Positions 35,221 to 46,800 of a stretch of 64,000 nt of DNA are shown one piece after another. The notes below the pieces were generated by a model, which worked only from the letters and a program-made list of their open reading frames with translations, was not told the origin of the DNA and did not search any database. This DNA comes from Siphonodentalium dalli (Eukaryota > Mollusca > Scaphopoda > Gadilida > Siphonodentaliidae), in NCBI GenBank assembly GCA_032622095.1, contig CP136062.1, positions 135,138,960 through 135,202,959 of the forward strand, given 5' to 3'. Position numbers and translations under genes: made by a program. The first letter of the stretch is position 1, and each line of letters starts with the position of its first letter.

Positions 35221-36110
35221 CTAGCTGGTGGGCCCGACTTCGTCCTGGTTGTTTCCCATCTGATTTCCGGTGAAAGGCGCGATTTGACCTTGAATTGACT
35301 ATTTTGAAAGTCAAGGTCAGGTCGGGGTCATGATTTGACCCGTCCAAAACACCCCCCGGAGAAAAGTACCCCTAGGTATCAAATTTCGTCGAAATCCGTC
35401 CGTTTTACCCGATTTGACCTTGAATTGAACATTATGAAGGTCAGGTCGGGGTCACGATTTGACCCGTCCAAAACACTCCCCTGACAAAAGTAACCCTAGG
35501 TATCAATTTTCGTCGAAATCCATCCGTTTTACCCGATTTGACCTTTGATTGGCCATATTAAAGGTCAAGGTCACGCCGGGGTCATGATTTGACCCGTCCA
35601 AAACACTCCCCGGACAAAAGTATCCCTAGGTATCAACTTTCGTCGAAATCCGTCCGTTTTACCCAATTTGACCTTGAATTGACTCTTTTAGAGGTCACGG
35701 TCAGGTCGCTGTCACGATTTGACCCGGACATAGGTACACCTAGGTATCAAATTTCGTCGAAATCCGTCCGTTTTACCCGATTTGACCTTGAATTGACCAT
35801 TTTGAAGGCCAAGGTCAGGTCGGGGTCACGATTTGACCCGTCCAAAACACTCCCCGGACAAAAGTAGCCATAGGTATCAAATGTCGTCGAAATCCATCCG
35901 TTTTACATAATTTGACCGGTCCAAAACACGCCCCGGATAAAAGTAGCCACAGGTATCAAATTTCTTCGAAATCCATCCGTTTTACCCAATTTGATCTTGT
36001 CAATTGTTTTAAAGGTCAAGGTCATGTCGGGGTCACGATTTGACCCGTCCAAAACACTCCCCGGACACAAGTACCCCTAAGTATCAAATTTCGTCGAAAT
36101 CCATCTTTGA
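35221..36110 (-). mobile_element. Helitron-like element with about seven core repeats rich in AGGTCA
   Basis: The minus-strand 3' end is a GGACGAAGTC hairpin, then GGGCCCACCAG and CTAG, followed by T (A at 35220). The body is about seven tandem units of 110-135 bp starting near 35281, 35410, 35534, 35666, 35777, 35908 (truncated) and 35987. Most units carry TTTGACCTTGAATTGA, AAGGTCAAGGTCAGGTC, ACGATTTGACCCGTCCAAAA and TTTCGTCGAAATCCRTCCG. The ORF at 35589-35867 is a repeat artefact. Confidence 0.75.
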
Positions 36111-36295
36111 TTACCACACGATCGCATGTTTTCCAAGGGGTGTGGTAATATCAATATCAGCACATGTGCTAATCTGTGTCGGACTATTTTATTCAGCGGT
36201 GTAAGACTAGCTTTTAAAGAGACTCATTTTTTACTTTTACATCGACCTAATTACTAGCCTAGTACCCAGGTCAACACAAAAAAGGACAGAATCTC

Positions 36296-36505
36296 TTGGG
36301 ATATGCATTGAACGAATCGCGTGGTGAAATTGCAAAGGAAAGTAATGACGGCGATTCCAAATGTGAAAGCGAAGAGAACCCAACACATGACTCTGCTGTG
36401 GGGTATGTAATGACTGAGGCGCTTGTTAAAATTTCAAAGAAAAGTAATGTACGTGACTCTATCGGTACGATTGAGTCAGGTACGAGACTACCTAATTACC
36501 CATAA
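36296..36505 (+). other. Possible exon with two related peptide repeats
   Basis: The open frame has two similar segments (GYALNESRGEIAKESNDGDS and GYVMTEALVKISKKSNVRDS), then runs into a duplicated non-coding stretch. The peptide periodicity and charged composition suggest an exon, but no splice partner or family was recognised. It could equally be a remnant. Confidence 0.25.
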
Positions 36506-36720
36506 TCCAATACCCCATTGGACAAGAACATATTACACCGGTGGCGTTGAGTTTATAATTTCAGCATGTACGTGACTCTATCGGTACGATTGAGTTAGGT
36601 ACGAGACTACCTAATTACCCATAATCCAATCGCCCATTGGACCAGGTGTTATTATATCCAATCGCCCATTGGACCAGGTGTTTTTTTGTATATTTTCGAG
36701 AACATATTACACCGGTGGCG
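36446..36720. repeat. Interleaved local duplications
   Basis: A block starting GTACGTGACTCTATCGGTAC occurs at 36446-36525 and 36566-36645. AATCGCCCATTGGACCAGGT occurs twice, and GAACATATTACACCGGTGGC occurs at 36526-36545 and about 36699. Confidence 0.85.
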
Positions 36721-37689
36721 TAAATAATTTGTTTTTTAGTATAATAATAACATGGATAAAGTTCGAGAATTTACTCAGATTATTATCGATTTTTGCATTA
36801 TTTATCCCGGAGATATTTGGAGGAGAGAACTGTAGCGTATCAATTCTTGTAACATGAGAAAAGTAGCGTGCGAAAATCGGAAACGTAGCATGCATGTATT
36901 GTTTACAAAGCACGTTTTTGTCATGTACCGAACACTATAAGCGAACATTTTATAACTTCATAAACCTAAAGATGCAGGGCAAACTATATTTCCTTATTAA
37001 ACGTCCAGGTGTAACTTTGTCACAAAAGGGGCGCACTTTTTAGTGGCACTTTCCAAATGAACACCAAAAATCGAGGTGATAAATGACTATTACGTCAAAA
37101 TTGAGAAACATTTCTGTATTATTGTGAGGCACACATCATTGTTAAAATAGTCCGATCACATATGCAAATTGTTTCTTTGAGAAATAGTTTATGAAAGCTA
37201 AAAAACTTAACATTTTGCCAAAATATCCTCGATTTTTCCATTAATATCAGATCTGAAACGTAGCTTTTCGGAAAGTGCGGTGTAGCATTTTTCGGAACTG
37301 CGGCGAATCTCGCGTAGCAGATGAGCGCCCGTGAATTTGTCTACGTAATTTGGAGGGACGGATACGATAAGTCGATAAATACACGAAATATTGGTATGCC
37401 GGCTTCATATGCTTTGAAAAACACTTGCCAAGTCAGAACTATTTTCCAGCCATTTTAAATTTTTCGCCCGAAGTCAGACAAACGCTCTTTATTGTTACCA
37501 TACCAGGAATAGAATAACATGGAACGCTCTTTTCTGTTCTATGCCGTGCAAATGGATGTTTTTTGTTTGGGACCCAAACACCTTGTTCATAGTTACATTT
37601 TTCATTACTCTAATGCGTCTTTTTTATGTTACAGAATACTCGTAGAAAGGTAGTTAAGATATTTATTGAACTATTTCGATGCCGGGAAA

Positions 37690-38440
37690 AAATCAAAAGC
37701 GAATACTATTATTCGTATTTTGGAGCGCAAACCGCCACGTGGCTTTAACATAGCCATAGCTGCTGCGTCCTTAATATGTTCGGTCTCAGATAACATCCGA
37801 ATCCAGACGGTGTTCTTTGTAGTAACTCCCATGTCACCCCACTAATCTTTTCTTGTGGGACATTTCGTATTATTTGCAGCGACTAAGACCTTGTGTTCCC
37901 GTGACCATTCCTTCAAATTCGAAGACATATCTCAGTTTTATTGGGAAGATGACCCATGTGAAAACACATAAACTACTTCGACCATCTGTTTAAATTCATC
38001 CAAGATTGTGTGTATGAACTTATACTCTGCTGATGTGCTGTGATCCATGAACTCGGAAACGATGCACACACATACCATTTGTTGTTTTGTAGATAAGTTT
38101 TGTGCGAAGTCTGCCTGAATGATTATTTTTAAAATTCACTCATGCTTGTGTTGCTTCACAAAGTTTCGCCTGTGCACGCTTCGGGAATGTGGGATAATTT
38201 TGCCTTGATGTTTTTAATATCTTCAGTTTGGGACAATAACAGTTACCGACAGCCTTTCCAAATTTTATTTCGCTTTTCATCCATTAGTAGAATTTTATGT
38301 GGCCAAGATCATCTTCACTCTCTTCTGATGTGAGCTGAAATTCATCAAACAATTTGCCATCATTGCATGTTTGGCATTTTCCCAACATACATGTTTCACT
38401 GTTCTGACAGCAAACAATTTTATCATTGAAGCTTCGGAAT
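37690..38440 (-). pseudogene. Decayed copy of an uncharacterised family, probably transposon-associated
   Basis: Minus-strand reading across frames gives CMLGKCQTCNDGKLFDEF, LTSEESEDDLGHIKFY, KRAQAKLCE, IIQADFAQNLSTK, VISDYM-like VSEFMDHSTSAEY, a VYVFSHGSSSQ segment and NTVWIRMLSETEHIKDAA. This matches the order I know from large unnamed protein families in bivalve and cnidarian genomes (CMLGKC...C box, KRxQA, Q(V/A)DFAENYS, FSDGxxSQFKNRY, SHGKGxVDGIG...VKRxVW). It is broken by stops (after IKFY and after SSSQ) and frameshifts, and the SHGKG block is degraded. The family function is not established, and the assignment is from memory of motif order. Confidence 0.5.
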
Positions 38441-38449
38441 TACTAGTCC

Positions 38450-40913
38450 AAGCACATTAGACATGAAAGGGGAAAGTAAGGGGAAAAGCTATTTTAAATA
38501 TTATTTAGGTCTTCTCATCGTAGAAACGTCACGAAAGTCCCCTAAAGTTCGAGTTGAGCTTTCTCAGTTACTCCATTTTTCCCATATAAGAAAACAACCT
38601 TTTTTGTCTTTTTCACAATCATGGAAATAATTGGATGATGTGACAATATTTCAGCCTTAAAATATATAAGTTCACTCGATATTGTTCAATACAAAATTCC
38701 CCAACCAGAGACACAAAATCAAAGGGGAACTTCGAATGAATTTCGCAGATATGGATATGAAATAACGTACTGAGACAAGACAATGTGGATTTTTACGGCA
38801 AACTATCGTATACGATATCGGATTTCTTAGGCTTCTCAAAACATAGACGCGAGCTCTCTATTTTAATAACTGCACACACATCACTCCTTCGCTATAATAG
38901 GATTAGCGACTATGCATATCGTAAGTGATCAACACTTATAAAGACATAACCCTACCATTAAACTGGTTCTCAACGAGCTGGTCACATTTCTATGTTGTCT
39001 AATCTTGTCATATGAATTGCGCAGTTATACCAGTTTATGTGAAATTCGAATACGAGAGCGAATATAATGACATGGTCAGAATAATACAATTGCAGCCATG
39101 AGAGGGCTGCAACCACAAGCCATGCCACGACGAAAGCAACATGTTGTATAACTGCCTAGTAAGGAAAATACGTTTAATATACAAGTATGTTAAATGTCTT
39201 TAAAGGTACACAGATCATTAAAAAAAATCCACCTGGAGGATTTATCGGTCACTGCAACGCAAGTCAAACCCAATGATTTACGTCTTTAAAAATTCTGATT
39301 TTCTGTTTACAGCCTGGCCCAAAAAATAATAATTTCGGGCATGCAACACACGAAGTAATGTATCGCCACACAGTGTGCGGTAGTTTCATTCGCCATGATG
39401 ATTAATTGTTGAATATAAAAAAACTGAAACGCATATTCTTGCGGTATAAATAGTAGTTACATTTCCGGAATTGCCAACACTGTCCGTGACAATAAACCAT
39501 ACACGTGTGCTGCAATCCTTATTATGCTGCAAAGAAACACCAATCTCTTCAAACGATTAACACTCGGGCATTACATTACATCGTATATTTTATATAAGAC
39601 TATAGTTATCGCGCTGCTACCAAACCGGTGTCTTAGACAATAATGTTCAAATTACTCCAGTCGGCAATTTGCAACTGGAATATGTTACCATGCAATATAC
39701 AATATTAGCTTTCAGTATCTTGTTTTAAAATGTGTTACCAATACCACCATGAACTTGTACAAAATCTCAGGTGATCAGCGTTTAAAGCTGTTATTTCAGC
39801 GTTGACCATTTACTCAATGTTGCAATTCATGGTTGTGTGTCCAGCAGATGTGTGTAATATTAGGGAGAAGGGATACATATGGTATGCGGTTGCGTAAAAC
39901 AGTACCTTTCGCGTATATGTGGCCTTTGTGAATTAACCAAATATTATTTCTAGGTATGCAGGCAGCCTCTGTCACAGAGTATGTAGGCAATTTTGGTCAA
40001 ATTTTTAATTGTTTAAAGGTAGTATATGGTACTCATTTGTGTGTTGATAAATTGCACTCAAAGTATACCACCATGAATTCTTGTGATAAAAGCGAAATAT
40101 TCGTGTTTTATCACTTGATCGGAGGCAATTATGACTACTATGTTAAGACAGACAATAGAATCTACGCATTTCACATTTCACCCATTACTCTATGCATATA
40201 TAAATAGAAACGATGATCGGTCACATTCGTGAGACTGCTATGAGCATAATGTAGCTTTGCTTCTAGAAAAGGTCACAGAATCAATTCATCGCCATTAAAA
40301 TTTCATTTAACAGCTTAATTAACACGTATGGCACATGTTACAAAAAATAAATATTTCAGAGAAAATTGCGTTATTTATTTGCGCACAGAAAGTCCAGATT
40401 TAACCCTTGTATGAAACCTTGCTTTCACTTGCTCTCTCGTGAGATATATTAGAGAGAATTCGTACATTTATGGTCAAATGTTTCTCTTATTCTCTGCAAT
40501 CATTATTCCTCATATAATTCGAGCGTGTTATCACTTTTATGGGACTAGCTGTTCGATTTTGCACAAAATGTAATTTTCATTCGATTTTGTCCATTTTGCC
40601 GGCCATATTTTCTACTTATGTGGTTCACGACCAAGCATTGTTTGTATATATTTCAATGTATTCTGACTTTGGCATTAATTAGTCTACACATGCATGTCCT
40701 GATAGAATATTTCATTCAGAAAAATCAAGATATCTCAATGCCATATCTCAAGATATCTCATAAACATGCTCTTATTAATCTGGACAAAAGACAACTTTCA
40801 CTGCTTTTGTTCCACAGGGAACCCTAATGTGCCTGGACTAAACAGGTTGTGAGTTTTGAACAAATCAGATATCATTTTGTATGTACGATTTCCCACTCCG
40901 ATCTCTGGATACC
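38450..40913. other. No gene seen
   Basis: Only short ORFs (for example 39956-40207 and 40618-40827) without recognisable motifs or splice partners. Confidence 0.45.
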
Positions 40914-40914
40914 A

Positions 40915-40947
<33 letters not shown>

Positions 40948-40980
40948 ATCTTCTCTCTCTCCCTCTCTCCCTCTCTCTCA

Positions 40981-41036
<56 letters not shown>

Positions 41037-41044
41037 CTCTCTCT
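40914..41044. repeat. (CT)n microsatellite
   Basis: About 130 bp of slightly interrupted CT. The Ser/Leu-rich and Arg/Glu-rich ORFs over it are artefacts. Confidence 0.95.
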
Positions 41045-41559
41045 GTGATACCATATCACCATTGTAAAACTTCACCACAATCTCCTCTGATGCTTCTGAA
41101 AGTATGTTTGTAACTTCAGATTACTCAATCCTTCTTCCTCGGCAAGTTTAATAATAATTGGTCGCCTCTTTGTGATTTTGAGAGTAAATGTGACGCTCAT
41201 GGCATTGCATTTGCAACTGATTGATGTGAATATCTAATTAGCTCTGTATTCTTATATTCTCTTTTAGAATAAGTCTGTGAATTGGCCATTTATGTTCTTA
41301 AATGTTTCACGCATGTCTCCTTCTCACTTATCCCCCTCGTTCACTCTTTATTTCTAGATCTTGCGTGTTTCTGGACTGCTGTCAGATGGTTTCCTCTCAC
41401 CTTGATAAATGTTACAGTTGGTGGCCTGTGGAAAAGAAAACAATTTTCTCCGAGCATGGAATTATACCAGTATACCCCCCCCCCCCTTGAACCCATAATT
41501 CAACGGTGGGTAATTTCATCTGCAAACCACGCCCACTGATATGATCCTGTTTAATCGAT

Positions 41560-41985
41560 CGATGGCATGAGTACTTCCGGAAATTTGGAGAGATGCCAGT
41601 CACGTGCATATACAAGAAGGGTTCGCACATGGAACAGGGGAACTACATACCCGTAAGCCTGACCTGTATTCTATTTTATGTAATGGAAACATTCGTCAGG
41701 GAGCCATATTATAACACACGAAATGATATGTCTGTTTACTCCATGTCAACACGGGTTCAGGAAGACACGATCCTGTAAAACACAGCTTCTAGAATACGTT
41801 GAATACATCTCTTCGGAATTAGATTTCAAGAAAGCGTTCGATTCAGTGCCGACTAATTCAAAACTTATCTTCGTACGGAATTCAGGACACGATTCTATCG
41901 TTGGTAAAGTATTTCATTTCTGAAAGGAAGCAGTGCGTGCGCATAAATTCTACTTCCTCTTCATGGCAAAATGTGACCACTATGA
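41560..41985 (+). mobile_element. CR1-like LINE reverse-transcriptase fragment
   Basis: Plus strand: GEMPVTCIYKKGSHMEQGNY, PVSLTCILFYVMETFVRE, a frameshift, QHGFRKTRSCKTQLLEYVEY, LDFKKAFDSVP (motif A), and after another frameshift ISERKQCVRINSTSSSWQNV. The frame stops one step before the expected SGIPQGSVLG and joins directly to copy C of the duplication at about 41986. It is a non-functional internal fragment. Confidence 0.9.
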
Positions 41986-43600
41986 TTCTAGTCATATTTC
42001 AACAAGAAATGAGCAGATCTGTGCAATGTAAATGAGGCAAACCTGTACTTATGAATATTCCAACTCATTGGAACCAAATTTGTCACTTTGAAAGGAAATT
42101 GGCAGAACTTTGAAACGAAACTGATATGGACCATAATATGTGGCTACTATGACCCATTAGCATCAATTGAATACATGAATGTCTCTTTGGTCCCTGGGGT
42201 CCTCCTCGGGGCTCAAAATTGGCATCCAGTATTAAACCTCCATGTACCCCCGATTTTGCCGGAGCGATCTAATAATATGCCCATCTTCAATTCATGGATG
42301 TTGTCTTGATTGTTTATAATGCGATTATTTCCCTTTTCCCTAACTGGATATGCTGAGAAATTCGATGAAACTTGACGTATCAGAACGGCAACGATGGTTG
42401 TTGCTACAACGCCGACAATAAAGGCAGCGAAGGGGACGCCATATCTTAATAGACGTCTCCGGAATTCCTCTCTGGACGCTTCTTCCAAATACTTCCACAT
42501 CTTTGGGCACTCTGGTCGGTCTACCTGATATGTTGAAAAATTTAAATCACGCGTTGAGTTATTTGAAGCCGCTTACTCAAATCACATCTCTGTTATACTC
42601 GATATGTAATGCATCATCCATGTCACGACGGAGAATTTGAACCTTCAAAGTTTAAGCCCTCGAGCACTTACACTCATAATAATACAATAACATACATGTA
42701 ATACATAACAATACCTCTCCCATGTGGAGTACCACAATGTTGGCAATCTGGAGTGCCGGTGCAGGTACTGCACTGAACTGGAATTTATTTTCGCCAATTA
42801 ATTTGCCAAATGAAAATATTTTTTGCTAAATTATTTTAGAAATTGCCAAATGCTATCGATGATAGTATCAGTTTCAGAAACATTGAGTCTTATCTTTCAA
42901 CAATCGCTGTTTGAACGACTATTGATATTGATATATATATGAAAGCAGCTAGTTATTAATTAGTAATGCCTCTTTGTTGTGGTTTATCCTACAACAAACC
43001 ATGGTTTATCCTACAACAAACCATGACTGAACAATACAATTATTGAAGGGTTGCTTCATCAGAATGACACATCAAAAGAGGATTAGCTATAAAAACACTA
43101 CCGCAATAAATGCTAGCAATCCACCCACACATCGATAGTGTAACGTTATCAGATTAACTGCATCGTAATACAGGTGTTAACTTTTCCTAAACCGAATAAA
43201 ACACCACTAATACAATTGTAATGTTAGAGTGAATGGTATTGATTGACCAATATTTTCCTACCTTGTTGAGGATTTATAAAGAGACTTGCCAAAACTTTGC
43301 CAACTGAAAATATATTTGCCAAATGGTAATTATTTTAACGCGAACTCTGATACCCGCCAAGTTACTCCTGTGTACCTGTCCAGGAACATGTACTCGTACT
43401 ATGGGGTACCTGATTGGGATGGTATTCTTTCCCCGCACGCCGAGTAAAATAATCGGCCACACTTCTGAATTTGTGTGTAAACATTATAAATAAGGAATCT
43501 GAAGCCTTTAAATTAGTCAGAGAAGGATGACAACCTGATGGTCCCCAGCCATTCCACAACATTCTCATATGACATAAAATTAGACTCGGAAGACCATCCT
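41986..43600 (+). repeat. Third, partial copy (C) of the duplicated unit
   Basis: Same orientation as arm A. It matches A 12930-13060, then jumps to A 13640-14230 (about 580 bp missing), then the 14226-14576 region split by insertions (42667-42750 and about 42782-43365, the latter containing a doubled TGGTTTATCCTACAACAAAC). It is clearly more diverged than A and B are from each other. Unlike B, it continues to match A past position 14502. Confidence 0.85.
42213..42500 (-). pseudogene. Membrane-anchor exon, copy C, splice donor lost
   Basis: The frame from ATG at 42500 gives MWKYLEEASREEFRRRLLRY, then the same anchor (AAFIVGVVATTIVAV). The segment holding the exon end and GTGAGT donor of copies A and B is deleted, so the frame runs on through former intron to a stop at 42213. 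The N-terminal residues differ from A and B, but the anchor is conserved. Confidence 0.55.
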
Positions 43601-43808
43601 ATACCGCTATATTTTTATTCACTGCAAAATATAAGATGTAAATGTTATGGTAAAATACCAACAGCAGAGTTGACACCAGTACTATACCGTGAACTAGACT
43701 ATACACCCTATATTGTTCCACTCTGTGTTCGTCGGTGTATATTGCGCTATACGTATGACATGTAGCCAATAAAAAGACAACAGGAAAACAAATAATAAAC
43801 TAAAAGTT

Positions 43809-43814
43809 TTTATT
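43809..43814 (-). terminator. Poly(A) signal of the transporter gene
   Basis: AATAAA on the minus strand, 64 nt downstream of the stop codon at 43878. Confidence 0.55.
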
Positions 43815-43877
43815 GGTTGTATCATGAGCCTGATATGGTACTTTCTTCAGATGCAACCAAGTTCTATATTGATGGCA

Positions 43878-46800
43878 TCATATATGCGTGACATATGTTT
43901 CCGTCTCTCTAACTTCACCACCATGTCCGTTTCCATCTCCTGTCTCCGGGTTGCGTGAACGTGACATGTGCAACGCCATTGTCACAAGTGCAGGAGGGAC
44001 CAACAGTGCTGCTAAGCTGTAGAGGTATAGATCATAGCTGCCCGTGGTGTCTCGTATGAAACCTGCAACCATAACATATTACAATATACGTAGAGTGCAC
44101 AGAGAGTCAAACTGTCTTTTGATTGGACGAAGCGCGAGCACGTGTCAGAGAGTAGTGTTGACCATTGCCAGACAAGTGAACTATCGCCCGACTGTAGTCT
44201 TTGAACTATTACAAGCCTGGTGATATCACCGTTGGTGCGATGATGTCAGCAGACGGGTAACAGTGCCAAGACTATATAGCCCAGACGATAATATTCACAA
44301 CTACTCTTTTGCACGTAATCGCGCTTCGTCCAATCAGTATGATACTCTGGGGACTCTACGTATATAATATTTAATTAATAGAGCATGGCTTGGAGTTGAC
44401 TACGCGAATGTAGCGCCCAGTAGGTTGGTTTAGTGAAGCGGAGTGACATATACCCACCACACCGGACACTATACCCGCGTAGTCAACGACAAGGCATGCT
44501 CTATTTATTATATCTCGCCGAAAATATGAACTCGTGACATACATACTATACAATTGTATCACACCAAGTTGGCACCAACAAAAACTGTTGGAATGTTCAA
44601 TGTCCCTCCAGGAGATATCAATAGAAATCAAATATAACCCGTTTTACTGATAACTGATATACGAGTATCCACTTTATACCGATAAACAGCTAAAGAAAAA
44701 CTTAACTATCGCAAGAATTTATAAAATTCAATAAATCGAAACATGCACGAAAACCCGAAACTGTACAGCAAGGTGAATGCACCGATCATAGTATTATATA
44801 ATGATTTTCGGGAACAATAGAATTTCGCTATTTATCAAAGAAGAACATTGGAATTTTTGTTGGCCTGACATATTCACACCGTGTTGAAACTTCTATTGAA
44901 GGTCCATATCTGACGATGAGAACCCCTTATTAATGTGCTCATTGAAACGGACTAATTATTTTCTGTTACATATCTTTGTATTAAAATGTACCAATGATAG
45001 ATTCATGGTGTCAAACCGGACCGTTGAACTTTAAAATATTTGAATGGACAAAACTACAAAGTGGTGAAAATGTTCATAAACCATACCGGATATTGGACCG
45101 CTCGCTATTGTGAGGACGCCATCAATCAAGCCGATTATTCCCATAGCAACCGACGAAATTTCTAGATCAGCTTCCTCGCCTACGACTATCAAAAGGTTTG
45201 GACTAATAAATCCCGTCAGGACTCCAGCAATTGCAGAGACCCCTGCTAACTGAATATATTCGGCCACGAGTGTCAATAGTACGAACGGAACGGCCATAAG
45301 CAACGTGGCTAGACATAATATAATCATCGGTGCAACTTGAACTTTACATGCGTTCATAATTCCCAGTAATATCTGACTGAATAGCCCGGCGACACCGTAT
45401 ATCGTAAGACACAGAGCGCCTTGAGATATCGTGAATCCTTTTGTTGTAACCAGGTCAACAAGGAATGCAGGTATCCTTAAATTTGCGAAAGCTATTATTG
45501 CAACGCACGTGGCAGTATATATGATGCGCAGACGACACGTTTTCTTCAATATGTCCATATAAGGTAAATTAATGTCTGAATTGTTTGACTTCTTCTCGCG
45601 TCGTTCCAGGTACGTAACGTACTGAGCTATCGGCAGCGTTTGAATAGCAACTCCGGAGTATATGAGACATGCACCTCTCCAAGAATATGCCTCGATGAGG
45701 CAGTCGACAAGGACTGGACTGACAGCCGCTGCTATTGTCGAAGAAGCAGTTTGAAATGTGAGCCATATGCGTTTCTGGTTCATGGAGTATTTGTTGACGA
45801 TGAAGAAAGAAGTCGTGAACAATATCCCTGCACCAAGAGCTACAATGAGGAAAAGCTTATCTATACATGTTTATGTGGAAACGCATTGTGTGAATACTCT
45901 AACAGAAAATTTAACAAAAACAAACAAACAAATAAATACATTTCTCATAATTTTATTCCGAACATAAAATGTAAATTCATTTTGTTTTGCTTCACTGTAT
46001 ATTATGTGCAGATTTGCATCGCAATTTCCCACATCAAATATATTGTAATTAAATTCATTTGTGTTTTAGTGTCGATATATTCGAAGCAAACGTTTCATAT
46101 GTATGCAAAATTGGTATTGGTTCTAAATAAATGACTAGTGTGGATGAATTAGTCACCCAATACGACCGTCTATTACATTGTATAGTAAGACATATGTTAA
46201 TACAAATAACATTTTAAGATATGGTAACAAGGTATCCCACCAATGCCGTACGGTATGACCGATAGCTTGTAATATACACTTAAGGTTTAACCAAACCACT
46301 CCAATATGGACATGTTTGATATATTTTAAAATAGAATAAAAATGGCACACAGTTTACAGGAGTGGCTAAAACAGCTATACATGCATTATATACAGTAAAT
46401 AACACTTTACCTGTGACAGAAATTGGAAACTTTCGTCGCAATTGAAAACCTACTTTGTGCACAGGCACATGATTTGTAGTTGAGCAATTTCCATAAGTAA
46501 AAGTAAATCCCGATTTGGGAAATATATATGAAGAATGTTTTGTCGAGAAACTCATACATTATGCCACAATAACATGCCTTTATTCTTATGTGTTTGAAGT
46601 GAGTGTTTGAATTTTTAAATGTCACAACCAGGTATCGCACGGCTCTGTTTGACTATCACTGTATTTAGTTTATTTCTGCCAGTGGGCTTTTATTATTGAA
46701 CAATCTCTTGATTAATCCTGACTGGGATTTGAACCATGTTGGCTATGTTAAATTGTATGCTTGGGTGGTTGAGTGAACCTGACCTAATGTGTAAACAAGA

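Noticed and set aside
40849-41113. Ser/Leu-rich and Arg/Glu-rich ORFs
   Set aside because: They are translations of the CT microsatellite.
45640-46134. 164-residue plus-strand ORF
   Set aside because: Antisense to the large transporter exon. The minus frame has clear transporter motifs and splice borders; the plus frame has none.
46690-46790. Possible tRNA-derived SINE (B box GGTTCAAATCCC on the minus strand)
   Set aside because: The upstream A box is not convincing and no second copy was seen in the window; a genome-wide repeat search would decide.
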